A stretch of DNA of 64,000 nucleotides. Origin: Molanna angustata. Taxonomy: Eukaryota; Arthropoda; Insecta; Trichoptera; Molannidae. The notes beneath the pieces are model-generated. The model was not told where the DNA came from. It did no database searches and saw nothing but the letters and a program-made list of their open reading frames with translations. Position 1 is the stretch's first letter. Each line of letters opens with the position of its first letter. Below are positions 1-14,078 of this stretch, one piece after another. A program made the position numbers and the translations under genes. The stretch lies in assembly GCA_963576475.1 (NCBI GenBank), contig OY754980.1, forward strand, positions 21,213,822-21,277,821, read 5' to 3'.

Positions 1-495
1 GTAGGTTGGTAAGCTAACAAATATCCAAGTACATTATTGATGAGCAAATGCAAGACTAAGACTAAGACAGAGGTGATCATGGTTTGGATGTTGAACCCCG
101 GTCTTGGTATTGTATTCACAAGTGTGATATTAGCCTTGCCTACCAGATTAGGGCTTGGTCTTTCATTCCCAGTCTTGACCTTGCAAGTGTTGCGACACTT
201 CGAAACAATAATTGTATTGAAATTCAGTAATTACAATGGAATATGACAATAAACACCAATTTATAGTATAATGTTGATAGTGCGCAGTTAATTGATTGCT
301 TTTGAGTTTGAAATAAATATATTTATTAAGTTTAGCGAGAATGCAAGACTGTTGGTCTTGCAAGCTTGGTTATAATCTTGCAAGTGTCGGAAGACTAATT
401 ACCAAGACTGCACGACTTTCAAGAATAAATGCATGTGACAGTTTCCGTTTAGTTTTATTTCTTTTAAGACAATCAACATTACTCATCAATACCTA
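1..495. other. No recognised gene
   Basis: AT-rich sequence with several short near-repeats of a CAAGACT/GTCTTG type word (around 48-66, 175-185, 344-415). No long open frame, no recognised domain and no terminal repeats were seen. It may be the 5' flank of the LINE fragment that follows. Confidence 0.5.
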
Positions 496-1757
496 CATAG
501 GCGTTTGTGGGCGGCAGAGGATGTATAGACCAAATTTTTTCTCTGCGCACGGTCACAGAAAAGGTTCTGGATAAAAATCAGAAAATTTTCTGTGCCTTCA
601 TAGACCTAGAAAAGGCGTATGATAAAGTTGTTAGAGAAAAATTATGGGATACACTAGCAGTGTATGAAGTGAAGAGCAAACTGATACGCGCAATCGCGTC
701 ATTATATGAGAACAGCGAAGCATGTGTTCGTGTCAACGACACAGTGACAACGTGGTTCTCTATAAATAATGGCGTTAGACAAGGGTGCGTGCTATCTCCA
801 TGGCTCTTTAACTTGTACATTGATTTCTGCATAAGAGCCCTTAAGGATGAAAAGGATGAAAGCAAGGGTCCCTGAAATTGAGTACCGTAATGGTGCGAGA
901 TTTGATGTATGCAGACGATAAAGTTCTATTAGCAGAAAGTATGGAAGAGTTACAGTATCTTGTAAGTATGGTATATGAAGGATGTATAGAGAATGGACTT
1001 AGGATGAATGCCAGCAAATCAAAGACAATGGTCTTTGAAAAGAGTGAAAGCTGAACAGCGTGTAAAATAAGAGTAGAGAACGAATGGCTCGAGCAAGTCG
1101 ACGAATATGTATACTTGGGAAGCATATTTCAACGGAACGGGACGACTCGATAAAGAGATCGAAAGAAGAGTTATGGCAGGAAACAGAGTGAATGGAGCAC
1201 TAAGGACCAATTATGAATGATCGCAACATATCAAAGGATGCCAAAGTTGCCATTCATAACGCCATCGTAGTGCCAACCTTGACGTATGCAAGTGAAACCT
1301 GGACTGGCAGAAAGACGCATGAAAGTAGAATAAATTCAGTTGAAATGAGATCGTTAAGAAGGATTTTTAATAGAACGATGTATGACCGGGGTAAGAAATG
1401 AGGACATAAGGAAAGAATGTAAGATGAAGAAAGATGTCATTACTAGAATGAAAGTGAACACATTGAGATGGTTTGTTCACATGGAATGAATGAGGAGCGC
1501 CTGACGAAGAAAATATACAGAGCGGAAAGGAATGGAATGAGAGGTCGGGGACGCCCAAGAAAGGGATGGCACGACCATTTGAACGAAATTTTGAAAGACG
1601 GAAATGCTAGAAGTGTGAGCAATAGACGAACATGTATGAGACGATGCATGAATGTGGACGAGGCGAGAGATGCGTGCCAGGATAGAAAAATGTGGCGTTC
1701 GGTTCTCTCTGCCTACCCCGCAAGGGACATGGTGTAATGGAATGTATGTATGTATGT
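496..1757 (+). mobile_element. RTE-like LINE fragment, reverse transcriptase to 3' tail, degenerate
   Basis: A 5'-truncated non-LTR retrotransposon. Piecewise translation gives the RT landmarks in order: GRGCIDQIF and FIDLEKAYDKV near 510-630, GVRQGCVLSPWLFNLYID near 770-830, catalytic YADD at 908-919, a VPTLTYASETW block near 1270-1305, and a C-terminal RGRGRPRKGW block near 1540-1570 followed by DRKMWRSVLSAYP before the stop at 1735-1737. The frame changes at least near 870, 1050 and 1400, so no full protein is made. It ends in an ATGT microsatellite (1743-1757), as RTE-type elements often do. The same 3' region recurs at 26345-26925 and 41555-41770. The clade assignment is from motif memory only. 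Confidence 0.9.
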
Positions 1758-1780
1758 ACCTACATAGGTAAATAAAAAAT

Positions 1781-1950
1781 CAGATCTGGCGGGGCTGTTC
1801 AAACAGTGAAATCAAAACCCTTTTGATTACCCATATCAAGGATATAATTATCATATGAAATGCTACTCCATATGATAATTACATATAATATCCATGTAAT
1901 GGGTAATCGTGAATGTTTTGATTTCACCATTGGACGGGACTTGCCCCCTG
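1781..1950. mobile_element. Foldback MITE, copy 1
   Basis: A nearly symmetrical element. The left half runs GTGAAATCAAAAC, GATTACCCATATCA, GGATATAATTATCATATG, and the right half repeats these in inverted order around about 1869. The outer end CAGGGGGCAAGTCC (inverted, 1937-1950) recurs at 37853-37892 and 38808-38821, so this is a dispersed family. No protein is encoded; a frame of 66 aa on the minus strand is only the palindrome read through. Confidence 0.7.
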
Positions 1951-2610
1951 ATTAAAAGTTCTACATAGCTAGTAATTAACACAATATCACCGATATCTAA
2001 GTTACAGCGAAAGGTTCGAGTAAGTTCGCGGACGTTGAAGTCACCAACCCTTAATGCCAGCACTACATATTTAAGGAGTGTACGTCTGTACTCATTATTC
2101 GGCTCACTACGATTCGCTAACCTGCTCGCTCGCTCATTTCGAATCGCTCTCTAATTCGTACTTTTTTACCGTATCGACTTATCTTTAATACCTACTCATC
2201 GTACTCTTTGGACTCGTACTTAGGGGTAGTGGTTGAACTCGCTTGATAGGGGATATTTGTGTTGTCCGACGTTGCGTCCGGGGTTGAACAGGACCAATGG
2301 GTCCTATAGCATCACCGGCGTGGAAGTAGTATCGTGATCTCTACCTATGTACTCATCGTGAGAAAGTTTCTCTGTTCGTGTATTATGTTTCTCTGTTCGA
2401 TTGTAAAAATTGATCTGTGTAAAAAACTGTTAATTATTTCGTTTTCATTGTAAGTTGAAAAACATTCTTTCTTATCATACTTCCTCTCTAACACTGTTTT
2501 CTGTATTTCTTAATCTTGAGTGTCTTGTTAATCACCTTCCGTGATAACTAGACTTCTTTAGGTGATCTGATAAGAAGGAAAATTTGTTGGTTACCCTAAT
2601 AATGTATTTT
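1951..2610. other. No recognised gene
   Basis: A stretch around 2090-2340 is locally richer in C and G, with GTTGTCCGACGTTGCGTCC and GGACCAATGGGTCC. It could be an old LTR or leader, but no partner copy is in the window. From 2400 on it is plain AT-rich sequence with no long frame. Confidence 0.4.
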
Positions 2611-3292
2611 ATCACGGTGGGTCCCCAGAATGCTCACTGATGCACAAAAACAAACCAGGGCTGACCATTTCTCGAGCTTCTTTGAAACTGTATCCTGATC
2701 GTTTTTTGGCTCGATATACAACTATAAATAAAACGTGGCTTCACCATTACGACCCAGAAACAAAAATCATCAACCCCTAAGAAATTTAAGGTGAGTCCTT
2801 CCGATGAAAAGATCATGGGTTCTCTTTTTTGAAATAGTATTTGATGGTAATGATATTTCGACCATGGAGCTTTTGTTACGAGCTCTTAAATAATTGCATA
2901 ACGAAATTCGCGAGAAACGGCGAGGTAAACTAGAATAAATTGTTTTGTTACATCAGCACAATGCCCCGGATCACAGGTTCGCCATTGCTATGCCTTCAAT
3001 TTGAGATGCTGGCTTCGCTATTCTTGAGCATCCTCCATATTCACCTGACCTTGCCCCTAGTGATTTCTATCTATTTTGAGAAGACATATATTAGAAGATG
3101 ATGAATCAGCAGTCGCTGTAGTAGGTACAGGAATTTTAAGGTGCTCAGGATGAAGAATTTTTTCCATAAATTTTTTGATTGGAAAAATAAATTCCGTATA
3201 TACTATGCAAGCAGGGCGACCATATCGAAAAATAAAATAACATTACCGGCAACATACTCATTCTCACTTTTTATTGAACGCCCCTCGTTATA
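2611..3292 (+). pseudogene. Mariner-family transposase remnant
   Basis: Piecewise translation shows mariner landmarks: WVPRMLTDAQKQTRAD at 2619-2667, a TINETWLHHYDPETK-like stretch near 2722-2770, then LLHQHNAPDH near 2950-2985 and PYSPDLAPSDFYL near 3033-3075. The first catalytic Asp of this block (normally LHQDNAP) is read here as His, and there are several in-frame stops and frameshifts, so it cannot make active transposase. The end at about 3266-3292 (TTTTTATTGAACGCCCCTCGTTA) looks like a mariner terminal inverted repeat. The 5' half of the gene is missing. Confidence 0.88.
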
Positions 3293-4080
<788 letters not shown>

Positions 4081-4081
4081 A

Positions 4082-4585
4082 TGTTATATTTGATGTTTTC
4101 ACGGGTGAAATATGTTATAATATTTTTATCTCGGTTTTTCCCGTGTCAGTAGGTCTTGACTAAGACCATTTGTCTTCCGACGTTTCGCCTGAATATCACC
4201 AGGCATTTTCAAGGACTTAACGAAAAGCACGCGCGCGCCGACACAGCTCTACTCACACTGAAAGCTCACCGTCAAGTGACTCGTAGCGTACAAGATGGCC
4301 GCTTATGTCAAATATTGTTAGCGCGACGTGATTGGCTCCTTGTGACACGCCCCACCTCCTGTCGTGTTCGTTGGTAATAATATTTTATCATTATTTTTGT
4401 GTTGTGATTTATTGTTAAGTTTTAGTTGTGACATTAATATTATTATTGTTGTGTTTTGGGGTTATTTTCGCTATGGTATTATTAATATTATTATTATATT
4501 GTTTGTCATATAAAATGTTCTTCCAGGTACTAGGCAAACGAACTCCGTCGTCCCGATTGTTCATTATTCCCTTCTCTTATATATT
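4082..4585 (-). mobile_element. Penelope-like element, inverted 3' fragment (left arm)
   Basis: Reverse complement of the 3' part of the PLE that follows: 4112-4583 matches 5234-5692 inverted with high identity. Read on the minus strand it contains the last codons of the GIY-YIG endonuclease frame and the 3' UTR with the GCCTG...CAGGC-GAAACGTCG hairpin motif (near 4171-4197 on the plus strand). At the endonuclease C-terminus this arm reads GGGACGACGG where the right arm has an extra G, so it keeps the frame the other copy has lost. It is joined head to head with the plus-strand fragment at about 4585. Confidence 0.85.
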
Positions 4586-6018
<1,433 letters not shown>

Positions 6019-6032
6019 TGTGTCATTGTAAA

Positions 6033-6349
<317 letters not shown>

Positions 6350-6853
6350 TGTGTCATTGTAAAATATGCAGTGATAAAAAAAAGTAAAAAAAATATCAAT
6401 GAGGAATAACATAAACAAATTATTCGAACCAATAGTTCAAATCGAATTTGAGTCAAAACACATGATACGGTGTTCGAAAACTCGCTCGCTATCTTATTTA
6501 GTCATTATGTACCTACTTAATTATCAGCAACAAAAAAAATCAGAAAATTAAATATGTATGTATGTTTTTTTAATATAAACATTGAATTATATTAAATTAC
6601 TTACTATAATAAGTTTTTAATTGTCTTGGTTTTCCGTTTATGTCCCACGCAAACAACTCATTTTTATCAGTTTTATAATATAAATTATCATTTTTATCAA
6701 CTGCTATACGAACCATTTGATCATTTATCGTTTTGTTAATGTCAGTACAATATTTGTTTATATAATTTGTATGATTCTCATTACAGTTGCATGTCTTATC
6801 GCTTGAAATATGGGGAAATATTATAAACAATGTAACTGTTATCCAGAATACAG

Positions 6854-7113
<260 letters not shown>

Positions 7114-7116
7114 TAT

Positions 7117-7468
7117 TGGTGGAAAAGATGAAGGTATAGGGAGTTACCTTGCCTCGATATTTATTGTGCTGGTTCTGAATAATCTCTTCACCACATTCAC
7201 AGCGTAGTATGAAAACTTTGACACTTCACTAGTAATTCACAAGTTAATTAATTTCAGCGGATTTTGAAGATATAATTTTAAGAGCGGTGCGGTGCGGTGT
7301 GTTAGTCAAGATGACAGTTGATATAATGAGAAAATTTATATGCAACAATACTTTTTTGCATATAGCTGGCAGGTATGTAGGTAGGTTATTTTTAGGCCGA
7401 GGTAAACTAGGATAGGATAGGAAAGGTGTGTGTGTGTATATGCGTGTGTACCCAACTTTGCGTAACCA
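7117..7468 (-). repeat. BEL/Pao 3' LTR
   Basis: 352 bp, from TGGTGGAAAAG to GCGTAACCA on the plus strand. It matches 13131-13478 almost throughout. It contains a TG run (near 7430) where the copies differ in length. Confidence 0.95.
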
Positions 7469-7631
7469 TAACTCCCGGCCTTGGAGTATTACTCCAACAA
7501 AAAATTCAAAAAACATATGACTCACCGGATGGTAAAAGAAGAATACAAATTTAAACAATAGAGTGAAAAATTCAAATAAACGTAAACTAACTTAAAAAAT
7601 AAAAAGAAATATTAAATTAAAAACATTTTGA

Positions 7632-10600
7632 TTATTGGGAAGGTAACGGACATAATCGAATAGCTGGTCTTAAATATGTACCATTCCGGGTTCGAACTTT
7701 TACAACTCGAATGACGTTGTCTTTTCCCGGATATATTTCCTTGACTATGCCAAGTGGCCAAGATAATTTAGCTCTAATAATAACTATTTGGCCAGGTGTA
7801 ATGGGTTTTGTGTACGTATTCCACTTTTCACGCATTTGTAAACAGGTGAGATATTCTACATGCCATCGTTTCCCAAATGACTGTACTAATTTATCGATCA
7901 ACTCATATCGTTGAAATCGGGTTATTGAAATATCATCAACGTTGTAAGCGGGTATGTAATTTAGCGGAGTTAAATTTAAAAAATGCGCAGGGGTTAATGC
8001 GGCAGGATCTAAAGGATCATTGCTTAATACACAAAGCGGTCTATAGTTCAATAAAGCCTCTATTTGAATCAATACGGTATTCATTTCCTCGTAAGTTAAT
8101 ACTTGTGAGCCTATGACTTTAAATAAATGTGTTTTAATACACTTAATATTGCTTTCCCATATACCACCCATATGAGGAGAATACGGAGGATTTATTCGAA
8201 ATTCTATTTTTCTAGGCGTCAATTCATGAAGTATTGCTTTATTATATTCATCGGAACAAACAAACTTATATAATTCATTTAAAATTTTACGAGCTCCAAC
8301 AAAATTTCTTCCACCGTCACTTACAATGAGAGTGACAGGTCCTCTTCTGGCTATAAAACGTTTCAATGCAGCTAAGAACATTTCAGATGAGAGATCTGAA
8401 ACTAATTCTATATGTAAAGCTTTTGTTGCTAGGCAAACAAATAAACAAACATATGCCTTTTGCTTTTTAACGCCTCTTCTCTTTGCCAGAGTTACAAACA
8501 CTGGACCCATGTAATCTACTCCACATTTTGCGAAACATTTTATTTCATTTACTCGAAAATCGGGTAAATTGCCCATTAACGGGAAGGTTCCTTTTGGTTT
8601 GTTTTTAAAACAAATGTTGCAAGAATGAACAATCTTACGAACCAAACTACGACCAGATAAAATCCAGTACTTCTGTCGTAATAATGCTAACAATAATGCA
8701 GGGCCTGTATGATAATGTAAATAATGATAATATTCAATAAGTAACTGAACAATACGATCTTTAGAAGGCAATAAAATTGGATGTTTCGTTTCATACATTG
8801 ATGATGAATTTTGAATTCGACCACCAACTCTAAGGATATTATTATTTAAAAATGGTAAAAGTTTGCGTAATACAGGACTACTCAATTTATTCTGTTCAAG
8901 AGAATGTATATCTTGAGAAAAATGGTTGTTCTGAATGCATTTAATTACATGATTTTCAGCAGTTTCTAAGTCTGAGACCGTAATCATTCCAGACGTATTA
9001 AGTTTTCTTGTAAAACGAAGAACGTAAACAAGTATGTTTAATAATTTACTCCATTTAGAGATCCTGTTAGCGATTAAATAAATAAAGTGAGGCTCAGATT
9101 GAGTCTTAATTTGTATGAGAGCAACAGTTTTAGATTCAGGTATACTCTGATAGGCATTTTCCTTTTTAAAATTAGTCACAGGCCATTGACTCTGTGGCAA
9201 TGAGATCCAGGCTGGACCATTAAACCAATAAGAGGTTTTCAAAAATTCATTAGGAGTAACGTAGCGGGATACAATATCGCTTGGATTTTCAGTTCCAGGA
9301 ACATGAAACCAATTTTCTTCAGAAATAATTTCTTGAATAATTGCGGTGCGATTGGCAACGAAGGTTTGCCATCTATGCGGTGAGGAATGTATCCATGAAA
9401 GTACAATAGTTGAATCAGAAAATGCAAACATTTTGTCAATCTTACATCTAATCTCAATAGTTGAGAGTACAGATTTCATTAATAATGCAAGAAGGTGTGC
9501 GGCACATAACTCTAAACGTGCTAAAGATACCTTTTTAAGTGGGGAAACTTTTGACTTGGCACATAGTAGTGATACATTTGAGGCGTTAGATTCAAGTGAT
9601 CCAATGCGGATATATATAACAGCCCCATAGGCACGTTCACTAGCATCTGAGAAACCAAGCAAATTGATGAATGAATCATTTACTATACCTATATGTCTTG
9701 GTATATTTATATTTGATAAATTTTCGAGTTCACTCTGAAATTTCAACCAAATCTTATTTATATCCTCAGGAACCCGTTCATCCCAAGACAATTCTCTTTT
9801 CCAACACTCTTGCACTAGAAGTTTCAAACCGATGATAACTGGAGCAAGGAGACCTAGAGGATCATATAATGATGCCATATTAGAAAGAATTAATCTTTTC
9901 GTACATACTAACGTATCTAAAGAGAGAGGTTTGATTTTAAAAGTGAAACAATCAGAGGTGGGACTCCAAGACAAACCTATAATTTTGGTTTTATCGTCAA
10001 AATCTGAATTAAAAGTAATGTGTTGGTTAACACGTAGATTATCTGGAATGTGCTTTAAAAATTGTACAGAGTTGGAAATCCACTTATTTAGACAGAAACC
10101 TCCAGAGGAAAATAAGTGAACTAAATGAGAATGAATTTGTAAAGCTTCCTCAGGTGAATTGACTGAATAAAGAAAATCATCCATATAAAAATATTTCATA
10201 GCAAGTTGTGTGGTTTCAGGCAGTTTATCGCCTTCATCTGTTAAGAGTTTGCGAATGACTTTCATTGCTAAATAAGGGGAACATTTAAGCCCAAAAGAAA
10301 CGCGTTGAAATTCATAAATGTCAATAGGATCTGAGTTATTAAATCTAAAAAGTATCCTTTGAAAACGTTTATGATCTGGATTCATTTTCAATTGAAAATA
10401 CATTTTTTCTATGTCAGCAGAAATAACTACCGAGTACAGGCGTAGATTTATAAGTAAATCAAAAATATTTGTTTGCAAATTAGGTCCACAATGCAATATA
10501 TCATTGAGACTTTTTCCAGAGGAAGTTTTGCAACTGGCGTCTAAAACTATTCTAATTTTAGTAGTATCTTTATCAGGCCGATATACAGCTCTATGTGGTA

Positions 10601-10646
10601 TATAATAAACACAATCTGAAGTTTGTGTATCTCTAACTTTTTTCAA
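7632..10646 (-). CDS. BEL/Pao pol: reverse transcriptase, RNase H, integrase
   Basis: Open for 1004 codons. The RT palm has ADIEKMYFQ near residue 77 and catalytic YMDD near 154. RNase H starts near 330 (GFSDASERAYGAV, Asp 334) with a second acidic site in AFSDST near 410. The integrase zinc site is around 641-679 (HYLHYH, CNIC). The DDE triad reads D711 (GVDYMGP), D777 (VSDGGRNF) and E831 (MGGIWES) with the PYSPHMGG signature, followed by a C-terminal basic domain. Length and order fit BEL/Pao pol. The frame continues upstream of the Met at 10646 until the stop at 10683-10685, which separates it from the RT N-terminus, so this Met is not the native start. This part is intact; the polyprotein is not. 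Confidence 0.97.
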   Translation of the reverse strand: MKKVRDTQTSDCVYYIPHRAVYRPDKDTTKIRIVLDASCKTSSGKSLNDILHCGPNLQTNIFDLLINLRLYSVVISADIEKMYFQLKMNPDHKRFQRILFRFNNSDPIDIYEFQRVSFGLKCSPYLAMKVIRKLLTDEGDKLPETTQLAMKYFYMDDFLYSVNSPEEALQIHSHLVHLFSSGGFCLNKWISNSVQFLKHIPDNLRVNQHITFNSDFDDKTKIIGLSWSPTSDCFTFKIKPLSLDTLVCTKRLILSNMASLYDPLGLLAPVIIGLKLLVQECWKRELSWDERVPEDINKIWLKFQSELENLSNINIPRHIGIVNDSFINLLGFSDASERAYGAVIYIRIGSLESNASNVSLLCAKSKVSPLKKVSLARLELCAAHLLALLMKSVLSTIEIRCKIDKMFAFSDSTIVLSWIHSSPHRWQTFVANRTAIIQEIISEENWFHVPGTENPSDIVSRYVTPNEFLKTSYWFNGPAWISLPQSQWPVTNFKKENAYQSIPESKTVALIQIKTQSEPHFIYLIANRISKWSKLLNILVYVLRFTRKLNTSGMITVSDLETAENHVIKCIQNNHFSQDIHSLEQNKLSSPVLRKLLPFLNNNILRVGGRIQNSSSMYETKHPILLPSKDRIVQLLIEYYHYLHYHTGPALLLALLRQKYWILSGRSLVRKIVHSCNICFKNKPKGTFPLMGNLPDFRVNEIKCFAKCGVDYMGPVFVTLAKRRGVKKQKAYVCLFVCLATKALHIELVSDLSSEMFLAALKRFIARRGPVTLIVSDGGRNFVGARKILNELYKFVCSDEYNKAILHELTPRKIEFRINPPYSPHMGGIWESNIKCIKTHLFKVIGSQVLTYEEMNTVLIQIEALLNYRPLCVLSNDPLDPAALTPAHFLNLTPLNYIPAYNVDDISITRFQRYELIDKLVQSFGKRWHVEYLTCLQMREKWNTYTKPITPGQIVIIRAKLSWPLGIVKEIYPGKDNVIRVVKVRTRNGTYLRPAIRLCPLPSQ

Positions 10647-10682
10647 AAAACCTTTGTCAATGTATTCTTGAATAGTGGCATT

Positions 10683-10931
10683 TTAACCATATTGTAAATC
10701 TAAATTTGATTGCAACTTCTTTTCCAATGAAAGCAACCTATGTTTAGCGTTTTTTATTGAATGACCCAAAACTGTGGGACTTTCACGAAAAGGTAATGAT
10801 ACAGTATATCTACCCTCGTTGTCTCGCAAAACTGTTTTCTCAAAAATTTGTTCACAAAGTTGCTCGTCAGGACTTAAATACTGACGCGATGGTACAGATT
10901 CTAGTTTCCAAAAGTTTTGAATCATTTCAAC
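10683..10931 (-). pseudogene. BEL/Pao pol segment between protease and RT, bounded by two stops
   Basis: Same frame as gag-protease upstream and pol downstream. It encodes the FWKLESV and GRYTVSLPFRESP region found at the RT N-terminus of BEL elements. In-frame TAA codons at 10932-10934 and 10683-10685 isolate it. The upstream, middle and downstream parts share one frame, so only these two stops interrupt the reading frame here. Confidence 0.9.
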
Positions 10932-12239
10932 TTACTTATTTTTTGAATTAGAATCATCAATTGCGTGTAACATGCGTTGAAATTGACATGATGAGAAGTT
11001 ATCTATTTGCGTTTCGCCCATGATCAAATAACCAAGAGTAGTCTGTAAGGCGATCATACGAGTTTCTTTATGCGTTAATTTCCCAGGTAAAAGTAAATGC
11101 GGGAATAAACCAGCTCCGATTATGCAATCGATACTAGCAGGAAGATTAAAATTATTATCCGCTAGCGGCAAATTCTTAAAACAATCTGTCATTTCTAAGG
11201 CTGACGTAGGCAAATCATTAGTAATAGTTTCGACAACCGAAGCCTTAATATCGTAAAAGAATCTTGTATCATATCTTGAATAAATTGTAAATATAGCATA
11301 TCCTAATATTGGTTTTACAGCAGACCCAATACCGTACACAAAAGCATTTTCGTACGTAATGTTTATATTAAATTTTTTACATATCTTTTCCGTTATAAAA
11401 TTTGCATTTGATCCTGTATCTATTAATGTGCGGATGGTATTTTTTTTAATTCCATTAATATATACTATAGCGGTTGGTATTACATGATAACAGTTTACAT
11501 TATTGATCAACAAACAATTGTCGATTTGACATTTAGGTTCATATGGTTGATCCAAATGTCGTCGACCGATATTATTCACCGAAGTGCTCGTATTGCGGTC
11601 AGAATTGACGAATGCGGTAATATTATCATCGTTTTTAACAATATCAGCTGCGCTAGGAACCTGTTTTGAATGATAATTATCTTTATTTTGATTATCTTCA
11701 TCATCACATGTTGGTGAAGAAGGAAAATGAATCAATGAATGATGCCTTTTATTACAATAAAAGCAATTTTTTTCCGATTTACAATTTTTTGTTAAATGAG
11801 TACCAAAACAATTTTTACATAGTGATCTTTTGTTGATTATTTTGAATCTTGTGAATACATCCAACTGTAAGAATTTTTTACATGAATACAATGGATGTTT
11901 ATTACATTCACACAAAAAACATTTTGTGATATCCATTGGTGTATTATTTATAACAAATGAATGTGAATTATTATTATTTTTTCGTCGATCATTTGGTGCA
12001 CTTTTGTGGAATATAACCTGCGTTCTAGAGAGAATTTTGCTTTGCTCTCTCAGAAAAAATTGTAATAATTTAAAGTTTGGAATTTTTTCATTTCTAATAT
12101 GTTGCTCAAATAAATTTAACGTCTCTCTATCTAACTTAAGAAGAGCAATGTGCGTTATGATGAAATCAGTTAAATCAGAAATATCTAATAATTTTAAAGC
12201 TTCAAATGAAGAGCAAAAATTTTCTATGAAATAATCCAA
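10932..12239 (-). CDS. BEL/Pao gag C-terminus, zinc knuckles and aspartic protease
   Basis: 435 codons open. The gag capsid-type region comes first. Cys/His knuckles follow, with CFLCECNKHPLYSC near residue 107, CKNCFGTHLTKNC near 141 and CFYCNKRHH near 159. The aspartic protease active site is LIDTGSNANF, DTGS at 274-277. The order matches BEL/Pao polyproteins. The first Met is internal: homologous gag sequence continues upstream in another frame (12302-12896), so a frameshift near 12355 separates them. The frame ends at an in-frame TAA (10932-10934). Confidence 0.94.
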   Translation of the reverse strand: MDYFIENFCSSFEALKLLDISDLTDFIITHIALLKLDRETLNLFEQHIRNEKIPNFKLLQFFLREQSKILSRTQVIFHKSAPNDRRKNNNNSHSFVINNTPMDITKCFLCECNKHPLYSCKKFLQLDVFTRFKIINKRSLCKNCFGTHLTKNCKSEKNCFYCNKRHHSLIHFPSSPTCDDEDNQNKDNYHSKQVPSAADIVKNDDNITAFVNSDRNTSTSVNNIGRRHLDQPYEPKCQIDNCLLINNVNCYHVIPTAIVYINGIKKNTIRTLIDTGSNANFITEKICKKFNINITYENAFVYGIGSAVKPILGYAIFTIYSRYDTRFFYDIKASVVETITNDLPTSALEMTDCFKNLPLADNNFNLPASIDCIIGAGLFPHLLLPGKLTHKETRMIALQTTLGYLIMGETQIDNFSSCQFQRMLHAIDDSNSKNK

Positions 12240-12301
12240 ATTCTTTGAACTTGATTGTGTTAAGGGTTTAAAATTGATTATTTTTTCTAAATAATGCGTA
12301 G

Positions 12302-12896
12302 CTAAAATTCGTGAATCCTGGAATCGATCAACAAGCCTATCCCATATAATAATATTAAATTAGATGCGACAGGAAGTATCCCAGAAATAACACTTAAAGC
12401 GGTACCTGTCAATTTTGACACTAAATATTGTATTTTTTCACCATTCGACAAATTAATATTGTCGTGTATTAGATATTTGAAATTTTGATAAAATAATGGC
12501 CATTTCGTTGGATCACCATTAAAACTAACAAGTTCCAATATTGGCAATTTGTGTGTTCTTTGAGAGTCTTTTTCAAATGATTTAATAATTGGAGGAACAT
12601 AGTCAACTTTAGTTTTTAAAGATTGTTCAATATGCTTGATGTTACAGTATAATTCGTCAAGGGCTTCAATAGATTGAAAAGACGGAACATATTCTGGATT
12701 TACAGCTATTTTTCCCAAATTTAATTCTTCTACAACTTGACAAAATTCAGAACGAATTTTATCTATCGATTGTATGCGGATAAGAAAATTAGTTTTTTCT
12801 TCAGCGGTATTTAATGATTTTGACAAGTCATAAGCTTTCTGAATAATTGCAAATAAACTTTTACCGTTTAGCTTCCAATATTTTTAAAGAAGCCAT
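12302..12896 (-). pseudogene. BEL/Pao gag N-terminus, frameshifted
   Basis: Minus-strand ATG at 12894-12896 opens MASLKILEAKR and then stops. The next frame resumes with KSLFAIIQKAYDLSK and runs to 12302. The FNGDPTKWPLFYQNF and NGEKIQYLVSKLTGTA stretches (near 12510 and 12440) are the conserved gag core of BEL/Pao. There are two frameshifts, one about 10 codons in and one near 12355. Confidence 0.88.
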
Positions 12897-13130
12897 TATT
12901 GATTAAACAACAATAAAATTAATGAAACAAGAATTTGATTAAGTACTTAGGTACTACAATCAATGCGGGTATGTATGAAATATGTAATGTAAATAGCGTA
13001 TGTATAATGTTAATTTTGTATAAAAATGTATAAATTTGATAAGTAATGCGTGAAAATTCAAGATATGCGGGACAGAGGAACAAGGAATGCGGGAAAATAC
13101 AAGATATACGGGACGAAGGACCAAGGAATA
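12897..13130 (-). other. BEL/Pao leader with candidate primer-binding site
   Basis: Untranslated leader between the 5' LTR and gag. On the minus strand TGGTCCTTCGTCCCG (13109-13123) begins 7 nt inside the LTR, a usual place for a tRNA primer-binding site; the tRNA was not identified. A related 15-mer lies 41 bp further in (13068-13082) within a tandemly repeated stretch of about 41 bp. Confidence 0.5.
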
Positions 13131-13475
13131 TGGTGGAAAAGATGAAGGTATAGGGAATTACCTTGCCTCGATATTTATTGTGCTGGTTCTGAATAATCTT
13201 TTCACCACATTCACAGCGTAGTATGAAAACTTTGACACTTCACTAGTAATTCACAAGTTAATTAATTTCAGCGGATTTTGAAGATATAATTTTAAGAGCG
13301 GTGCGGTGCGGTGTGTTAGTCAAGATGACAGTTGATATAATGAGAAAATTTATATGCAACAATACTTTTTTGCATATAGCTGGCAGGTATGTAGGTAGGT
13401 TGTTTTTAGGCCGAGGTAAACTAGGATAGGATAGGAAAGGTGTGTGTGTGTGTGTGTGTACCCAACTTTGCGTAA

Positions 13476-13478
<3 letters not shown>
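13131..13478 (-). repeat. BEL/Pao 5' LTR
   Basis: 348 bp partner of 7117-7468 with the same TGG...CCA ends. The TG run is pure here and interrupted in the other copy. Confidence 0.95.
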
Positions 13479-14027
<549 letters not shown>

Positions 14028-14078
14028 TTTTCTGTGAAATTGACCTGCGAAGAATCATCATACAAGAATTGCTTATAT
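14028..14078. repeat. 51-bp direct repeat, right copy
   Basis: Second copy of 6854-6904, one mismatch. Read on the minus strand it carries ATGATGATTCTTCGC, so the start codons of the split exon are also present here, followed by TA repeat instead of the rest of the exon. Confidence 0.85.

Larger units (their letters stand above)
7117..13478 (-). mobile_element. BEL/Pao LTR retrotransposon, nearly full length
   Basis: Two LTRs of about 350 bp, TGG...CCA, flank a gag-pol region read on the minus strand. The order is 5' LTR (13131-13478), leader with PBS, gag, zinc knuckles, protease, RT, RNase H, integrase, 3' LTR (7117-7468). Protease before RT and integrase last is the BEL/Pao order. It sits in TA repeats, so the apparent 5-bp TATAT target duplication cannot be proved. 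The LTRs are highly similar to each other, differing by a few substitutions and a TG-repeat length change, which suggests fairly recent insertion. Even so, gag-pol has two in-frame stops and frameshifts. No env-like frame was seen. Confidence 0.96.

Noticed and set aside
4171..4197. Active hammerhead ribozyme in the main PLE end
   Set aside because: The reversed sequence has CTGGTGA and GAAACG, but the segment between them cannot form a proper stem II; noted only as a PLE-end motif.
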